Shown one piece after another: positions 47,401 to 57,442 of a stretch of DNA of 64,000 nucleotides. Under the pieces are notes generated by a model. It was not told where the DNA came from, did no database searches, and saw only the letters and a list, made by a program, of their open reading frames with translations. The stretch is from Curvibacter gracilis ATCC BAA-807 (GTDB taxonomy: Bacteria; Pseudomonadota; Gammaproteobacteria; Burkholderiales; Burkholderiaceae_C): assembly GCF_000518645.1 (NCBI RefSeq), contig NZ_KI912467.1:209960-273959 (forward strand), read 5' to 3'. The position numbers and the translations under genes were made by a program. Each line of letters starts with the position of its first letter. The stretch's first letter is position 1.

Positions 47401-48579
47401 TCAAGCCTGCAGGCGCTGCGCCGCCCGCTCAGCGACTTCACGCGCGCGGGCATCGAGCAACAGCAGTTCATCCAGTGTGGCCGGCTGCTGGGGCAACACG
47501 GCCGCCAGGGTTTCCAGGTTCACGTGGTGGATCTGGTCAAACCGGATGCGCCGGTCCAGAAAAGCCTGAACCGCCACCTCGTTGGCTGCATTGAGCACAG
47601 CCGCGGTCCCGGCGGGGCCCTCCAAGGCGTCCCAGGCCAGCTGCAGGCCAGGGAAACGGGCAGGATCGGGCGGCTCGAAGGTCATGGCCGGCAGGGACGT
47701 GAAGTCGAGATGGGCGGCGCCACTGTCGATGCGCTCGGGCCAGGCCAATCCGTAAGCGATCGGGGCGCGCATATCAGGCACGCCGAGCTGGGCCACCACC
47801 GAGGTATCGTGGTACTGGACCATCGAATGCACGATGCTCTGCGGATGGATCACCACTTCGATGCGGCGGGGCGCCAAACCGAACAGGTAGCGGGCCTCGA
47901 TCACCTCGAGAGCCTTGTTCATCATGGTGGCGGAGTCGACCGAAATCTTGCGCCCCATCGACCAGTTGGGATGGGCACAGGCCTGCTCGGGCGTCACCTC
48001 CCGCAGGGTCTGGGGATCGCGCGTCCGGAAAGGGCCGCCGGAAGCCGTCAAGATGATCTTGCGCACCCTGCGATCCCAGGTGGAGGCATCATCCGGCAGG
48101 GATTGGAAGATGGCCGAGTGTTCGCTGTCGATCGGCAGCAGCACCGCCCCACCCTCGCGCACGGCCTGCAGAAAGACCTCGGCGCCCACCACCAGGGCCT
48201 CCTTGTTGGCCAGCATGAGGCGCTTGCCGGCCCGCGCTGCCGCCAAGCAGGGCGCGAGGCCTGCAGCGCCCACAATGGCGGCCATCACGGCATCCACCTC
48301 AGGATGGGCCGACACGGCCTCGATGGCCTGAGCGCCCCACAAGACCTCCACCGCCAGGCCCTCGGCCTGCACCCGCTCGGCCAACTGTCGGCCATGGGCC
48401 TCACTGGCCATCACGGCGAACCGGGGCCGGAAGCTGGCGCATTGCTTGAGCATCAGCTCGACCTGCGTCGCAGCCGTGAGGGCGAACACTTCATAGCGTT
48501 CGGGGTGGCGCGCCATCACGTCCAACGTGCTTTGGCCGATCGAACCGGTCGATCCCAGAATGGTGATGCGTTGTGTCAT
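47401..48579 (-). CDS. dxr: 1-deoxy-D-xylulose 5-phosphate reductoisomerase
   Basis: A 392-residue NADPH enzyme of the MEP isoprenoid pathway. The Rossmann start is ILGSTGSIGQSTLDV, the metal site is in PIDSEHSAIFQ, and ILTASGGPFRT and the SMVQYHD loop follow. It feeds undecaprenyl phosphate made by the neighbouring UppS. Confidence 0.98.
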   Translation of the reverse strand: MTQRITILGSTGSIGQSTLDVMARHPERYEVFALTAATQVELMLKQCASFRPRFAVMASEAHGRQLAERVQAEGLAVEVLWGAQAIEAVSAHPEVDAVMAAIVGAAGLAPCLAAARAGKRLMLANKEALVVGAEVFLQAVREGGAVLLPIDSEHSAIFQSLPDDASTWDRRVRKIILTASGGPFRTRDPQTLREVTPEQACAHPNWSMGRKISVDSATMMNKALEVIEARYLFGLAPRRIEVVIHPQSIVHSMVQYHDTSVVAQLGVPDMRAPIAYGLAWPERIDSGAAHLDFTSLPAMTFEPPDPARFPGLQLAWDALEGPAGTAAVLNAANEVAVQAFLDRRIRFDQIHHVNLETLAAVLPQQPATLDELLLLDARAREVAERAAQRLQA

Positions 48580-48583
48580 GTCT

Positions 48584-49432
48584 TCAAATCAGAGTGCTCA
48601 GCATCATGGCGAGCGGCAAAGTAGGCAACAGGGCGTCGACGCGGTCAAGCACCCCGCCATGGCCTGGCAACAAACCACTGCTGTCCTTGGCGCCCACGCT
48701 GCGCTTGATGAGTGACTCCACCAGATCACCCACCACGCTCATCGCCCCCATGAACAGCACGGCCAGCATGGCAAAAGGCCAGCCCGGCCCCATCAAGCGG
48801 CTGTAAAAACTCGGAACGGCCGCCCCCAACGACGCATCCGCCAGGGGCCAGACCCAAGCCAGAACCACCACCCCAGCCAACCCACCCCAGACGCCCTCCC
48901 AGCTTTTGCCCGGGCTGATGCTCGGAGCGAGCTTGTTGCGTGTGAAACGCAAGCCAAAAGCACGCCCGGCAAAATAGGCAAAGATGTCGGCCACCCAGAC
49001 CAACACCAGAACCGATAGCAGAAAGTTGACGCCGATGACCTTGGCCTGGGCGACCGCCAGCCAGGCTGTGACCAAGGCCAGCAGGCCAGCCAGCCATCGC
49101 AGCAGCAGGGGCACACGGGGCCACCCCGCCACGCCCCCCCGCAGCAAGGCGGCACTGCCCAGCACCCAGGCCGGGCCAGCCACCACCCAAAGGCTGCGCA
49201 GCGACACCTCCAGCGCACCCGCCCACCAGGCCAGTGCGCACACCATCAAGCAAGCCCCCGCCGTGGCCCAGGAAAGGGGCTGGGACAGCCCATTCAGACG
49301 CCCCCACTCCCAACCACCCGCAGCGATGAACAACAGCATCAGCGCACAAAAAGGCTGCGGCTCCGAGTAGAACAAGGCAGGCAGCAGAACAGCCAGCAGG
49401 ATCAGTGCAGTGATGACACGCTGCTTGAGCAT
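48584..49432 (-). CDS. cdsA: Phosphatidate cytidylyltransferase
   Basis: A 282-residue inner-membrane enzyme with about eight helices. The CdsA signature is visible as SVVGDLVESLIKRSVGAKDS followed by GHGGVLDRVDAL. It makes CDP-diacylglycerol for phospholipids. It lies 14 bp after uppS and four before dxr. Confidence 0.97.
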   Translation of the reverse strand: MLKQRVITALILLAVLLPALFYSEPQPFCALMLLFIAAGGWEWGRLNGLSQPLSWATAGACLMVCALAWWAGALEVSLRSLWVVAGPAWVLGSAALLRGGVAGWPRVPLLLRWLAGLLALVTAWLAVAQAKVIGVNFLLSVLVLVWVADIFAYFAGRAFGLRFTRNKLAPSISPGKSWEGVWGGLAGVVVLAWVWPLADASLGAAVPSFYSRLMGPGWPFAMLAVLFMGAMSVVGDLVESLIKRSVGAKDSSGLLPGHGGVLDRVDALLPTLPLAMMLSTLI

Positions 49433-49446
49433 GGGATTTGCCTTTC

Positions 49447-50190
49447 TCAGACCTTGGGGGATGCGGAAGTGGCGGCCTGCGCCATCTGCTCGGACGTCTT
49501 GCCAAAGCGCCGCTCGCGGGCGGCATAGGCTGCAAATGCCTCGTCCAAGGCCGCCTCATCAAAATCAGGCCAGAGGCGATCGCTGAAGAAAAGCTCGGAG
49601 TAGGCACACTGCCACAGCAGGAAGTTGCTGATGCGTTGCTCACCCCCGGTGCGGATCATCAAATCCGGGTCTGGCACGTGCGCAAGCGCCATGGCCCGGT
49701 CCAGCGCCAGCTCGGTGATCGGCTCACCCCGGGCGGCCAAGGCCGCAGCGGCCTGCGCGATATCCCAGCGGCCACCATAGTTGAAACAGACGTTGAGGAT
49801 CAGCCGCTCGTTCTGCGCCGTGGCAGCCTCGGCCTGGGCCAGCCCGGCCGCCACCTTGTCGGACAGGCCTCGTCGCTCGCCGACAAAATGCAGACGCACG
49901 CCATCGGCCTTCAGTTGAGGCACTTCTCGCCCCAGGGCCATCGCCAGCAGGTCCATCAAACCGGAAACCTCATCGGCAGGCCGATTCCAGTTTTCGGAAG
50001 AAAATGCAAATACCGTCAACACCTTCACGCCGCGGGCTGCGCAAGCCTTGACGCAGCGACGCAGGGAATCCACGCCTTGCTTGTGTCCGGCTACGCGGGG
50101 AAGGAATCGGCGCGTGGCCCAACGACCATTGCCATCCATGACGATGGCGACGTGATGAGGAACAGCCTGGTTCGCGGGAGTCTGGGTCAT
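49447..50190 (-). CDS. uppS: Undecaprenyl diphosphate synthase
   Basis: A 247-residue cis-prenyltransferase. IVMDGNGRWATRR carries the catalytic Asp, and the FAFSSENWNRP and RTGGEQRISNFLLWQ motifs follow. It makes the C55 carrier for peptidoglycan and O-antigen. The 120-bp gap to frr holds an imperfect GC hairpin (50240-50266) without a convincing T-run. Confidence 0.97.
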   Translation of the reverse strand: MTQTPANQAVPHHVAIVMDGNGRWATRRFLPRVAGHKQGVDSLRRCVKACAARGVKVLTVFAFSSENWNRPADEVSGLMDLLAMALGREVPQLKADGVRLHFVGERRGLSDKVAAGLAQAEAATAQNERLILNVCFNYGGRWDIAQAAAALAARGEPITELALDRAMALAHVPDPDLMIRTGGEQRISNFLLWQCAYSELFFSDRLWPDFDEAALDEAFAAYAARERRFGKTSEQMAQAATSASPKV

Positions 50191-50310
50191 GGACAGCTAG
50201 ATAACTTCAAAGACAGGGCACGATACCCCAGAAAACGAATGGGGCAGCCCTGCTGGAGAGCCGCCCCTGAAATGGCCTTCAGGCCCGGATAGCACGACAA
50301 CCGGCAGCCA

Positions 50311-50871
50311 TCAAACCGCCATGATGTCCTGTTCCTTGGAAGCCACCAGCTTGTCGATCTCGGCAATGTGCTTGTCGGTCACCTTCTGGGTGTCGGCTTC
50401 GGCACGCTTTTGATCGTCCTCGGAGGCCAGTTTGTCCTTGACCAGCTTCTTCACCGATTCGTTGGCGTCACGGCGCAGGTTGCGGATGGCCACCTTGGCA
50501 GCCTCGCCTTCGTTGCGAACCACCTTGGTCAGTTCCTTGCGGCGCTCTTCACTCATCGGAGGCATCGGCACACGGATCAGCTCACCCATGCTGGACGGGT
50601 TCAAGCCCAGATCGCTGTCGCGGATGGCTTTCTCGATCTTGGCGCCCATGCCCTTTTCCCAGGGCTGAACGCTGATGGTGCGCGAATCCAGCAGCGACAC
50701 GTTGGCCACCTGGCTGATCGGCACAGGCGATCCGTAGTAATCCACCTGCACGGCATCCAGCAAAGCCGGGTTGGCGCGACCCGTGCGGATCTTGGTCAGG
50801 TTGTTCTTGAAAGCCGCGATGGACTGGTCCATCTTGGTTTCGGTCGTCTTCTTGATGTCGGCAATGCTCAT
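50311..50871 (-). CDS. frr: Ribosome recycling factor
   Basis: A 186-residue two-domain protein, a long three-helix bundle plus a small beta/alpha domain. [13 protein letters not shown] and [16 protein letters not shown] are family hallmarks. With EF-G it splits post-termination ribosomes. It lies 64 bp after pyrH. Confidence 0.98.
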   Translation of the reverse strand: MSIADIKKTTETKMDQSIAAFKNNLTKIRTGRANPALLDAVQVDYYGSPVPISQVANVSLLDSRTISVQPWEKGMGAKIEKAIRDSDLGLNPSSMGELIRVPMPPMSEERRKELTKVVRNEGEAAKVAIRNLRRDANESVKKLVKDKLASEDDQKRAEADTQKVTDKHIAEIDKLVASKEQDIMAV

Positions 50872-50935
50872 GTCAATCTCCTGGGACGAGCCCCGGCAAC
50901 GGCTGCCGGAGTTCTTCGGGCTGTTGGGTCAAGGC

Positions 50936-51658
50936 TCAGGCGTAAACCAGAGTCCCCTCGTCCTCACCCATCACGACGCGCTTGAGCGCGCCGGGCTTGA
51001 AGATGGAAAACACCTTCACAGGCAACTTCTGGTCGCGGCACAGGGCAAACGCCGTGGCATCCATGATGCCCAGGTTCTGCGCCATCGCATCATCGAACGA
51101 AATTTTCGAGTAACGGGTTGCATTGGGATCCTTCTTGGGATCGGCCGAATACACACCATCCACCTTGGTGGCCTTGAGCACCAGCTCGGCGCCGATTTCG
51201 GCGCCACGCAAGGCGGCAGCAGTGTCCGTGGTGAAGAAAGGGTTGCCCGTGCCGGCGGCAAAGATCACCACCTTGCCTTCTTCCAGATACTGCAAGGCCT
51301 TGGGACGCACATAGGGCTCCACCACCTGCTCGATGGCGATGGCCGACATGACACGGGCCGTCAAGCCCGCCTTCTCCATGGTGTCCGCCAAGGCCAGTGC
51401 GTTCATCACCGTGGCCAGCATGCCCATGTAGTCGGCCGTGGCGCGATCCATGCCCACCGAACCCCCAGCAACACCTCGGAAGATGTTGCCGCCCCCGATT
51501 ACCACCGCCACCTCGACACCCAGGCGGGTGACCTCGGCCACCTCTTCAACCATGCGGACGATGGTGGCACGGTTGATACCGAAGGCATCGTCCCCCATCA
51601 GGGCCTCGCCTGACAGCTTCAGCAGGATCCGCTTGTTGGCTGGTTGGGCGTTGGTCAT
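50936..51658 (-). CDS. pyrH: UMP kinase
   Basis: A 240-residue amino-acid-kinase-fold enzyme making [25 protein letters not shown] and [17 protein letters not shown] are characteristic. ATG 51658 gives the standard length. It lies between tsf and frr in the conserved order. Confidence 0.98.
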   Translation of the reverse strand: MTNAQPANKRILLKLSGEALMGDDAFGINRATIVRMVEEVAEVTRLGVEVAVVIGGGNIFRGVAGGSVGMDRATADYMGMLATVMNALALADTMEKAGLTARVMSAIAIEQVVEPYVRPKALQYLEEGKVVIFAAGTGNPFFTTDTAAALRGAEIGAELVLKATKVDGVYSADPKKDPNATRYSKISFDDAMAQNLGIMDATAFALCRDQKLPVKVFSIFKPGALKRVVMGEDEGTLVYA

Positions 51659-51716
51659 GAAAGGGTTCTCCTGAGGGCGATGGGGTGACGTTGGGGGTTG
51701 TTGCAAGTTGACGGAA

Positions 51717-52640
51717 TCAGGCTGCAGCCTTGGCAGCAGCGACTTGAGCAGCCACTTCGGCCGCGAAGTCGTCAACCTTCTTCTCGATGCCTTCGCCGAC
51801 GATGAACAGCGTGAAGCCCTTCACCTCGGTGCTGGCAGCCTTGAGCATCTGCTCGACGGTCTGCTTGTCGTTCTTCACGAAAGCCTGGTTGAACAGGGAC
51901 ACTTCCTTCAGGAACTTCTGCACGCCGCCTTCAATGCGCTTGGCCACGATTTCCGGCGATTGCACCGGCTTGCCTTCGGCTTGCGCCTTGGCAGCATCTT
52001 CAGCAGCCTTGCCGGCGGCCACAGCGCGCTCTTTTTCGATCAGATCGCTCGGCACGTCGGCGCTGGTCAGGGCCACGGGCTTCATGGCGGCCACGTGCAT
52101 GGCGACGTCCTTGGCGGCGGCTTCGTCGCCGTTGAACTCGACCACCACACCGATGCGGGTGCCGTGCAGGTAGGCAGCCAGCTTGGCGCCGTTGTCAAAA
52201 CGCTTGAAACGACGGAAAGACATGTTTTCGCCGATCTTGCCGATCAGGCCCTTGCGCACGTCTTCCAGGGTCGGGCCAAAGGTGTCTTGCTCGTAGGCCA
52301 GGGCACCCAGGGCTTCGATGTCAGCGGGATTGTGCTTGGCAACCAGCTCAGCGGCAGCCTTGGCCAGGGCCAGGAAGCTGTCGTTCTTGGTCACGAAGTC
52401 GGTTTCGCAGTTCACTTCGATCAAGGCACCGGTGTTGCCTTCGATGAAGCTGGCAACCACGCCTTCGGCGGTCACGCGCGAAGCAGCCTTGCCGGCCTTG
52501 GTGCCCAGCTTCACACGCAGCAGTTCTTCGGCCTTGACCAGGTCACCACCGGCTTCGGTCAGTGCCTTCTTGCACTCCATCATGGGGGCGTCGGTCTTGC
52601 CACGCAGTTCAGCGACCATGCTTGCGGTAATTGCAGCCAT
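51717..52640 (-). CDS. tsf: Elongation factor Ts
   Basis: A 307-residue nucleotide exchange factor for EF-Tu. The N-terminal UBA-like domain is [19 protein letters not shown], and the core carries [10 protein letters not shown]. It is separated from rpsB by a terminator-like hairpin that should lower its expression relative to S2. Confidence 0.98.
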   Translation of the reverse strand: MAAITASMVAELRGKTDAPMMECKKALTEAGGDLVKAEELLRVKLGTKAGKAASRVTAEGVVASFIEGNTGALIEVNCETDFVTKNDSFLALAKAAAELVAKHNPADIEALGALAYEQDTFGPTLEDVRKGLIGKIGENMSFRRFKRFDNGAKLAAYLHGTRIGVVVEFNGDEAAAKDVAMHVAAMKPVALTSADVPSDLIEKERAVAAGKAAEDAAKAQAEGKPVQSPEIVAKRIEGGVQKFLKEVSLFNQAFVKNDKQTVEQMLKAASTEVKGFTLFIVGEGIEKKVDDFAAEVAAQVAAAKAAA

Positions 52641-52687
52641 TTTTGTTACTCCGTATTCAGTTCAAGTCAAAACGTTGTTGATGGGCT

Positions 52688-52720
52688 AAAAAAAAGGGGG
52701 CAACTAAGCCCCACTTTTTT
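52688..52720 (-). terminator. Terminator/attenuator between rpsB and tsf
   Basis: GGGGC (52697-52701) and GCCCC (52708-52712) form a short hairpin. Read leftward it is followed by eight T residues. The 111-bp gap between co-oriented genes makes partial termination likely. Confidence 0.75.
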
Positions 52721-52751
52721 CGCGACCCTTCGGAATTCGCGCGGGGCAAAC

Positions 52752-53504
52752 TCAGGCAGCCGATTCTTCGACTTCCACGAATTCGTCGCCGCCTTCAGCA
52801 GCCACAGCCTTGACCACTTCGTTGCCGGCTTCAGCACGGCCAGCGATGATGGCGTCAGCAATGCCACGGGCATACAGCGCCACAGCCTTGGCCGAGTCGT
52901 CGTTGCCGGGGATCACGTAGTCGATGCCTTCGGGGGAGTGGTTGGAGTCCACCACACCGATCAGGGGAATGCCCAGCTTCTTGGCTTCAGCGATGGCAAT
53001 CTTGTGGAAGCCGACGTCGATCACGAAGATGGCGTCCGGCAGAGCCGTCACGTCCTGGATGCCGCCGATGTCTTTTTCGAGCTTTTCGATTTCACGGCTG
53101 AAGGTCAGCTGTTCCTTCTTGGACAGGCTGCCCAGACCAGCTTCTTGCTGGGCCTTCAGATCCTTCAGACGCTTGATCGAGGTCTTCACGGTCTTGAAGT
53201 TGGTCAGCGTGCCGCCCAGCCAACGCTGGTTCACGAAAGGCACGCCAGCGCGCTCGGCTTCAGCAGCCACGATGTCGCGGGCTTGACGCTTGGTGCCCAC
53301 AAACAGGATGGTGCCGCGGTTGGCAGCCAGTTGCTTCACGAACTTGGAAGCTTCCTGGAACATCGGCAGCGACTTTTCCAGGTTGATGATGTGGATCTTG
53401 TTGCGATGACCGAAGATGAAGGGGGCCATCTTGGGGTTCCAGAAGCGGGTTTGGTGACCGAAGTGGACACCGGCTTCCAGCATTTCGCGCATGGTAACGG
53501 ACAT
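52752..53504 (-). CDS. rpsB: 30S ribosomal protein S2
   Basis: A 250-residue S2 protein with [15 protein letters not shown] at the N-terminus, then [12 protein letters not shown] and the [13 protein letters not shown] segment. Assembly of the 30S subunit and docking of S1 depend on it. ATG 53504 is preceded by a long leader with a hairpin. It opens the 15-kb leftward block. Confidence 0.98.
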   Translation of the reverse strand: MSVTMREMLEAGVHFGHQTRFWNPKMAPFIFGHRNKIHIINLEKSLPMFQEASKFVKQLAANRGTILFVGTKRQARDIVAAEAERAGVPFVNQRWLGGTLTNFKTVKTSIKRLKDLKAQQEAGLGSLSKKEQLTFSREIEKLEKDIGGIQDVTALPDAIFVIDVGFHKIAIAEAKKLGIPLIGVVDSNHSPEGIDYVIPGNDDSAKAVALYARGIADAIIAGRAEAGNEVVKAVAAEGGDEFVEVEESAA

Positions 53505-53546
53505 GAAAATTCTCCGAAGGTTGGGTCTAAAATCCAGCCCGACTTT

Positions 53547-53580
53547 GGCTTTTTCTACAGGGAAAACCCTTGAAAAAACC
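53547..53580 (-). promoter_or_regulatory. rpsB 5' leader hairpin (possible S2 autoregulation)
   Basis: AGGG (53558-53561) and CCCT (53566-53569) close an AAAA loop, and outer GGCTTTTTC / GAAAAAACC arms extend it. It lies 45-75 nt upstream of the rpsB ATG. A TATAAT -10 (53646-53641, minus strand) would start a leader of about 130 nt containing it. S2 represses its own mRNA leader in E. coli; whether this structure does so is inference. Confidence 0.4.
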
Positions 53581-53781
53581 AACACCTTGATGGGTCTGGT
53601 TTGCGATTTGTCTTGCCGTGACACCAGCAAAAACCCCAAAATTATAGCATGGCCAACCGCCTGTCCCGACCGATGGCCTACGCACCGACTGCCAGGCTCG
53701 CATCGCGACAGCACCCAGCCCCTACGAAAGACCGGCACCCCAGGTCGACACAGAATTCGCCGGGTGCCCCAAGCACAGCGC

Positions 53782-55035
53782 ATGAACATTGCCATCATTG
53801 GCGCCGGCATCGTCGGCGTCACGACAGCCTACGAACTGGCCACCGACGGCCACCAGGTCACCGTTTTCGAGCGCCACGGCGCAGTTGCCGAGGAATGCAG
53901 CTTCGCGAGTGCAGGACTCATCTCGCCCGCCCAATTGCTGCTATGGGCCGCCCCCGGCATGCCGCGCAAGTGGCTGCGCCAGTGGGGCGACGCCCACGCC
54001 GCCATGCGCCTGGGGCCCCGACTGGGCTGGCACGAACTGAGCTGGATCGGACAATGGATGCGTGCCAGCCGAAGCAGCCGCAGCACGGAGAGTCGCCTGC
54101 ACCTGCAACAACTGATCACTTACAGCACAAGCCGCCTGCACCACCTGCGCCAGCGGCATGCGCTTGAGTTCGACGCCAGCACCGGGCACCTGCTGTTGCT
54201 GCGCAACGCCCAGGAGCACAAAGGTCTGCAAGCCCGATTGAATAACTTGCGCGAGGCAGGTCTGGCCTTTCGTGAACTCAATGCTGACGAAGCCCGCAAG
54301 CTGGAGCCCGCACTCAATCCCGACAGCGCCATCGAAGCCGCGATCCACCTGCCCCAGGATGAAGTGGGCAACGCCCGTCAGTTTGCACTGATGATCAAGA
54401 ACGAGGCCATGCGCCTGGGGGTGAAGTTTGAATTCAACAGCACCGTCAGCCACCTCAGCCCGGGGCCCCGCCCTGCGCTGAGCACCCGCACTGAGACCAC
54501 GCCACGCACCTTCGACGCCATCATGCTATGCACCGGAGCCGATACCTCCCCCCTGATCAAGCCACTGGGCCTGAAGATTCCGCTGGTGGGCATTCACGGC
54601 TACTCAGTCAGTGCCAACGTGCGCGAGCCCTTGAATGCGCCCCGCAGCGTCGTCAGCGACGAGCGCCATCGGGTCAGCATTGCCCGACTGGGCCAGCGCG
54701 TGAGGGTGTCCGGCGGGGCTGAGCTGGGCTACCGTCAGGATGACAAGCAAACCTCCGGGCTGCGCACGCTCTATAAAGTGCTGCAGGACTGGTTCCCGGG
54801 TGCTGCCTCGATGACCGCAGGCGTGCAGGAATGGAAAGGCAGCCGACCCATGATGCCCGACGGTCTTCCCGTACTGGGCGCCAGCGGCGTCCCCGGCATC
54901 TGGCTGAACCTGGGACACGGCGACAATGGTTGGGCCCTGAGCTGCGGCAGCGCCCGGCTGCTGGCCGATGCCGTGGCCGGCCAAGCCCCCGAGCTGGATC
55001 TGGCAGGCTGTTCCATCGCGCGCCTGCACCGCTGA
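53782..55035 (+). CDS. dadA: D-amino-acid dehydrogenase-like FAD oxidoreductase (DadA family)
   Basis: A 417-residue DAO-fold flavoprotein. The Rossmann FAD site is [33 protein letters not shown] follows, and the C-terminal [18 protein letters not shown] closes the active site. DadA oxidises D-amino acids, chiefly D-Ala, to keto acids and passes electrons to the respiratory chain. dadX or a transporter is not adjacent. It is divergent from rpsB and 51 bp upstream of nnr. Confidence 0.88.
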   Translation: MNIAIIGAGIVGVTTAYELATDGHQVTVFERHGAVAEECSFASAGLISPAQLLLWAAPGMPRKWLRQWGDAHAAMRLGPRLGWHELSWIGQWMRASRSSRSTESRLHLQQLITYSTSRLHHLRQRHALEFDASTGHLLLLRNAQEHKGLQARLNNLREAGLAFRELNADEARKLEPALNPDSAIEAAIHLPQDEVGNARQFALMIKNEAMRLGVKFEFNSTVSHLSPGPRPALSTRTETTPRTFDAIMLCTGADTSPLIKPLGLKIPLVGIHGYSVSANVREPLNAPRSVVSDERHRVSIARLGQRVRVSGGAELGYRQDDKQTSGLRTLYKVLQDWFPGAASMTAGVQEWKGSRPMMPDGLPVLGASGVPGIWLNLGHGDNGWALSCGSARLLADAVAGQAPELDLAGCSIARLHR

Positions 55036-55086
55036 TTGAAATCACGGTGCAGTATCAGTGACTTAAGCAACACGGGCAGACGCCTC

Positions 55087-56595
55087 ATGGACCGCATCCA
55101 CTCCGACCGAGCCCACCCCCTGCACCTGCTGACCAGCACGCGCGCGCTTGAGGCTGCATGGTTGCAGCAACTTCCCGCACACACCCTGATGCAACGCGCT
55201 GGCCAAGCGCTGGCCCGGTTGGCCCAGGCTCTGGCACCCCACGCAAACACCATCTGGGTGGCCTGCGGCCAGGGCAACAACGGCGGCGATGGCTGGGAGG
55301 CTGCCTACCACCTCCAGTTGCGGGGATTCAAACCCGTGGTGACCTGGCTGGGCCAGCCTGATCGCTGCAGCGCCGACACCCTGGCCAGCCGTCAGGCCGC
55401 CCTTCAGGCTGGCGTGATCTGCCAGGATCAGCCTCCAGATCTGGGGCCGGACGACCTGTGCATCGATGCCCTGCTGGGCATTGGACTGGCGCAGCAGGCA
55501 ACTCGCCCCGCCCCCTCATCTGCCGACACCCGACTGACTGAGTGGATCGAGCGCATCAACTGCAGCCAAGCCCTGGTGCTTGCGGCCGACATCCCCTCCG
55601 GCCTGAGCGCCGACCAAGGCACACCTGCGCTGAAGGCGGGCGCAGTCCGCGCCGATCACACTCTGAGCCTGCTGACACTGAAACCAGGACTCTTCACAGC
55701 CCAGGGTCGCGACCATGCTGGCGCGGTTTGGCTGGACACATTGGATGTTCCGCCAAATGCGACACCAGCCGATGCCTGGCTCAACCCACCGCCCTCGCTT
55801 CGCACCCAGGCCCATGGCAACCACAAAGGCAGTTATGGCGATGTGCAGGTGCTGGGCGGGGAAGGCCTGGCGCAACGCGGACTGGGCATGACCGGCGCCG
55901 CTCTGCTGGCGGGCCGGGCTGCCCTGCATGCCGGGGCGGGGCGCGTCCTGGTCGGCCTGCTGGACTCGGACGCGGCACGTCTGTCCGTCGACATGGTCCA
56001 ACCCGAATTGATGCTGCGCACCCCGGAAGCCTTGAGCCTGGGCAACGGTGTCCTGGTGTGCGGCTGCGGTGGTGGCGACGCGATTGAGCGCTGGGTACCC
56101 CAAGCCCTGGCAGAGGCACTTTGCCTGCTGCTGGATGCCGATGCCTTGAACGCCCTGGCGCGACATCCGGACTGGATGTCGCAGCTGGCAGCACGGCGGC
56201 AGCGCGGCTGGGAAACCGTGCTGACACCCCATCCCCTTGAGGCAGCCCGGCTTCTGGACACCACGGCTGCCGCCATCCAGAGCGACCGCCTGGCCGCCGC
56301 TCAGGCCCTGGCCGCTCAGAGCGGCGCCGTCGTGGTGCTCAAGGGTTCAGGCACCGTGATCACCCGAAGCGGTCTGGTACCCCACATCAACCCGACGGGC
56401 AACGCCCGACTGGCCACAGCAGGCACGGGCGACGTGCTGGCCGGGCTGATCGGAGCCCTCTGGGCGCGCCCTGGGATGCAGGCTTTCGACGCCGCCCGCG
56501 AGGGCGTCTTCGTGCACGGCTCGGTGGCAGACCAATGGCCCGCCCACCAGGCCTTCACCGCCGGCATGCTGGCCAGCGCATTGCGCCGGCAGTGA
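55087..56595 (+). CDS. nnr: Bifunctional NAD(P)H-hydrate epimerase / ADP-dependent dehydratase
   Basis: A 502-residue fusion. The N-terminal YjeF_N epimerase (about 1-225; ACGQGNNGGDGWEAAYHL; AADIPSGLSADQG) is followed by a C-terminal ribokinase-like dehydratase (about 240-500; GNHKGSYGDVQVLGGE; LTPHPLEAARLL; AGTGDVLAGLIGALWA). It repairs hydrated NADH and NADPH. ATG 55087 matches the family N-terminus. Confidence 0.95.
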   Translation: MDRIHSDRAHPLHLLTSTRALEAAWLQQLPAHTLMQRAGQALARLAQALAPHANTIWVACGQGNNGGDGWEAAYHLQLRGFKPVVTWLGQPDRCSADTLASRQAALQAGVICQDQPPDLGPDDLCIDALLGIGLAQQATRPAPSSADTRLTEWIERINCSQALVLAADIPSGLSADQGTPALKAGAVRADHTLSLLTLKPGLFTAQGRDHAGAVWLDTLDVPPNATPADAWLNPPPSLRTQAHGNHKGSYGDVQVLGGEGLAQRGLGMTGAALLAGRAALHAGAGRVLVGLLDSDAARLSVDMVQPELMLRTPEALSLGNGVLVCGCGGGDAIERWVPQALAEALCLLLDADALNALARHPDWMSQLAARRQRGWETVLTPHPLEAARLLDTTAAAIQSDRLAAAQALAAQSGAVVVLKGSGTVITRSGLVPHINPTGNARLATAGTGDVLAGLIGALWARPGMQAFDAAREGVFVHGSVADQWPAHQAFTAGMLASALRRQ

Positions 56596-56611
56596 CTCGA
56601 CAAGTCGGGCC

Positions 56612-57388
56612 TCAGCCCCGTCCCGCGAAAGGCATCTTGGTGGCCATCACGGTGTGGAACATGACATTGGCCTCCAGCGGCAGGCTGGCCATGTAAAGCA
56701 CCGACTGGGCCACGATGTTCACATCCATCAAGGGCTCAATCGCCACCTCGCCATTGGCCTGCGGCACGCCCTTGGCCATGCGTGCAGCCAAATCGGTGGC
56801 GGCATTGCCCACATCGATCTGGCCGACGGCGATGTCGTACTTGCGGCCATCGAGGGAGGCCGTCTTGGTCAAACCCATCACCGCGTGTTTGGTGCTGGTG
56901 TAGGCCACCGAATTGGGGCGCGGCGTGTGCGCCGAGATCGAGCCATTGTTGATGATGCGTCCGCCCTGGGGCTGCTGCGCCTTCATGACGCGGAACGCTT
57001 CGCGCACACACAGGAACATGCCCGTCAGATTGGTGTCCACCACGCGACGCCAATCCGCCAAGGTCAAATCCTCCAAGAGCACGCCCGGGGCATTGATGCC
57101 GGCATTGTTGAACAGCAGATCAACCCGACCCCAGGTTTTCACCGTGGCCGAAAAAAGCGCGGCCACCGCCTGCTCGTCGCCCACATCGCAAGGCACCACC
57201 AGGGCCCGCTCGGCAGACCCCGAAGCGTCTGCCACCTGCTGCAACAGTTCAACCCGCCGCCCAGCCAAGGCAACGGCGTAGCCGGCACCCAGCAGCGCCA
57301 GCGCCACAGCGCGCCCGATGCCCGAGCCCGCCCCTGTGACGATCGCGACACGGAGCGCCGAAGCGCCCGAAGTTGTGGATGAAGTCAA
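56612..57388 (-). CDS. Short-chain dehydrogenase/reductase
   Basis: A 258-residue classical SDR. The cofactor site is [11 protein letters not shown], then NNAG, and the catalytic Ser and YxxxK are in [12 protein letters not shown] and [11 protein letters not shown] 57388 lies six bases after AGGAG and is the best start; a GTG at 57415 lacks such a site. It is 54 bp downstream of rnr on the same strand and convergent with nnr (16-bp gap). The substrate is unknown. Confidence 0.9.
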   Translation of the reverse strand: MTSSTTSGASALRVAIVTGAGSGIGRAVALALLGAGYAVALAGRRVELLQQVADASGSAERALVVPCDVGDEQAVAALFSATVKTWGRVDLLFNNAGINAPGVLLEDLTLADWRRVVDTNLTGMFLCVREAFRVMKAQQPQGGRIINNGSISAHTPRPNSVAYTSTKHAVMGLTKTASLDGRKYDIAVGQIDVGNAATDLAARMAKGVPQANGEVAIEPLMDVNIVAQSVLYMASLPLEANVMFHTVMATKMPFAGRG

Positions 57389-57442
57389 AAAAAGCTCCTG
57401 GATAGGCCGTGGCACAGGGCCACGGCAGGGTCGGCAAGCCAG

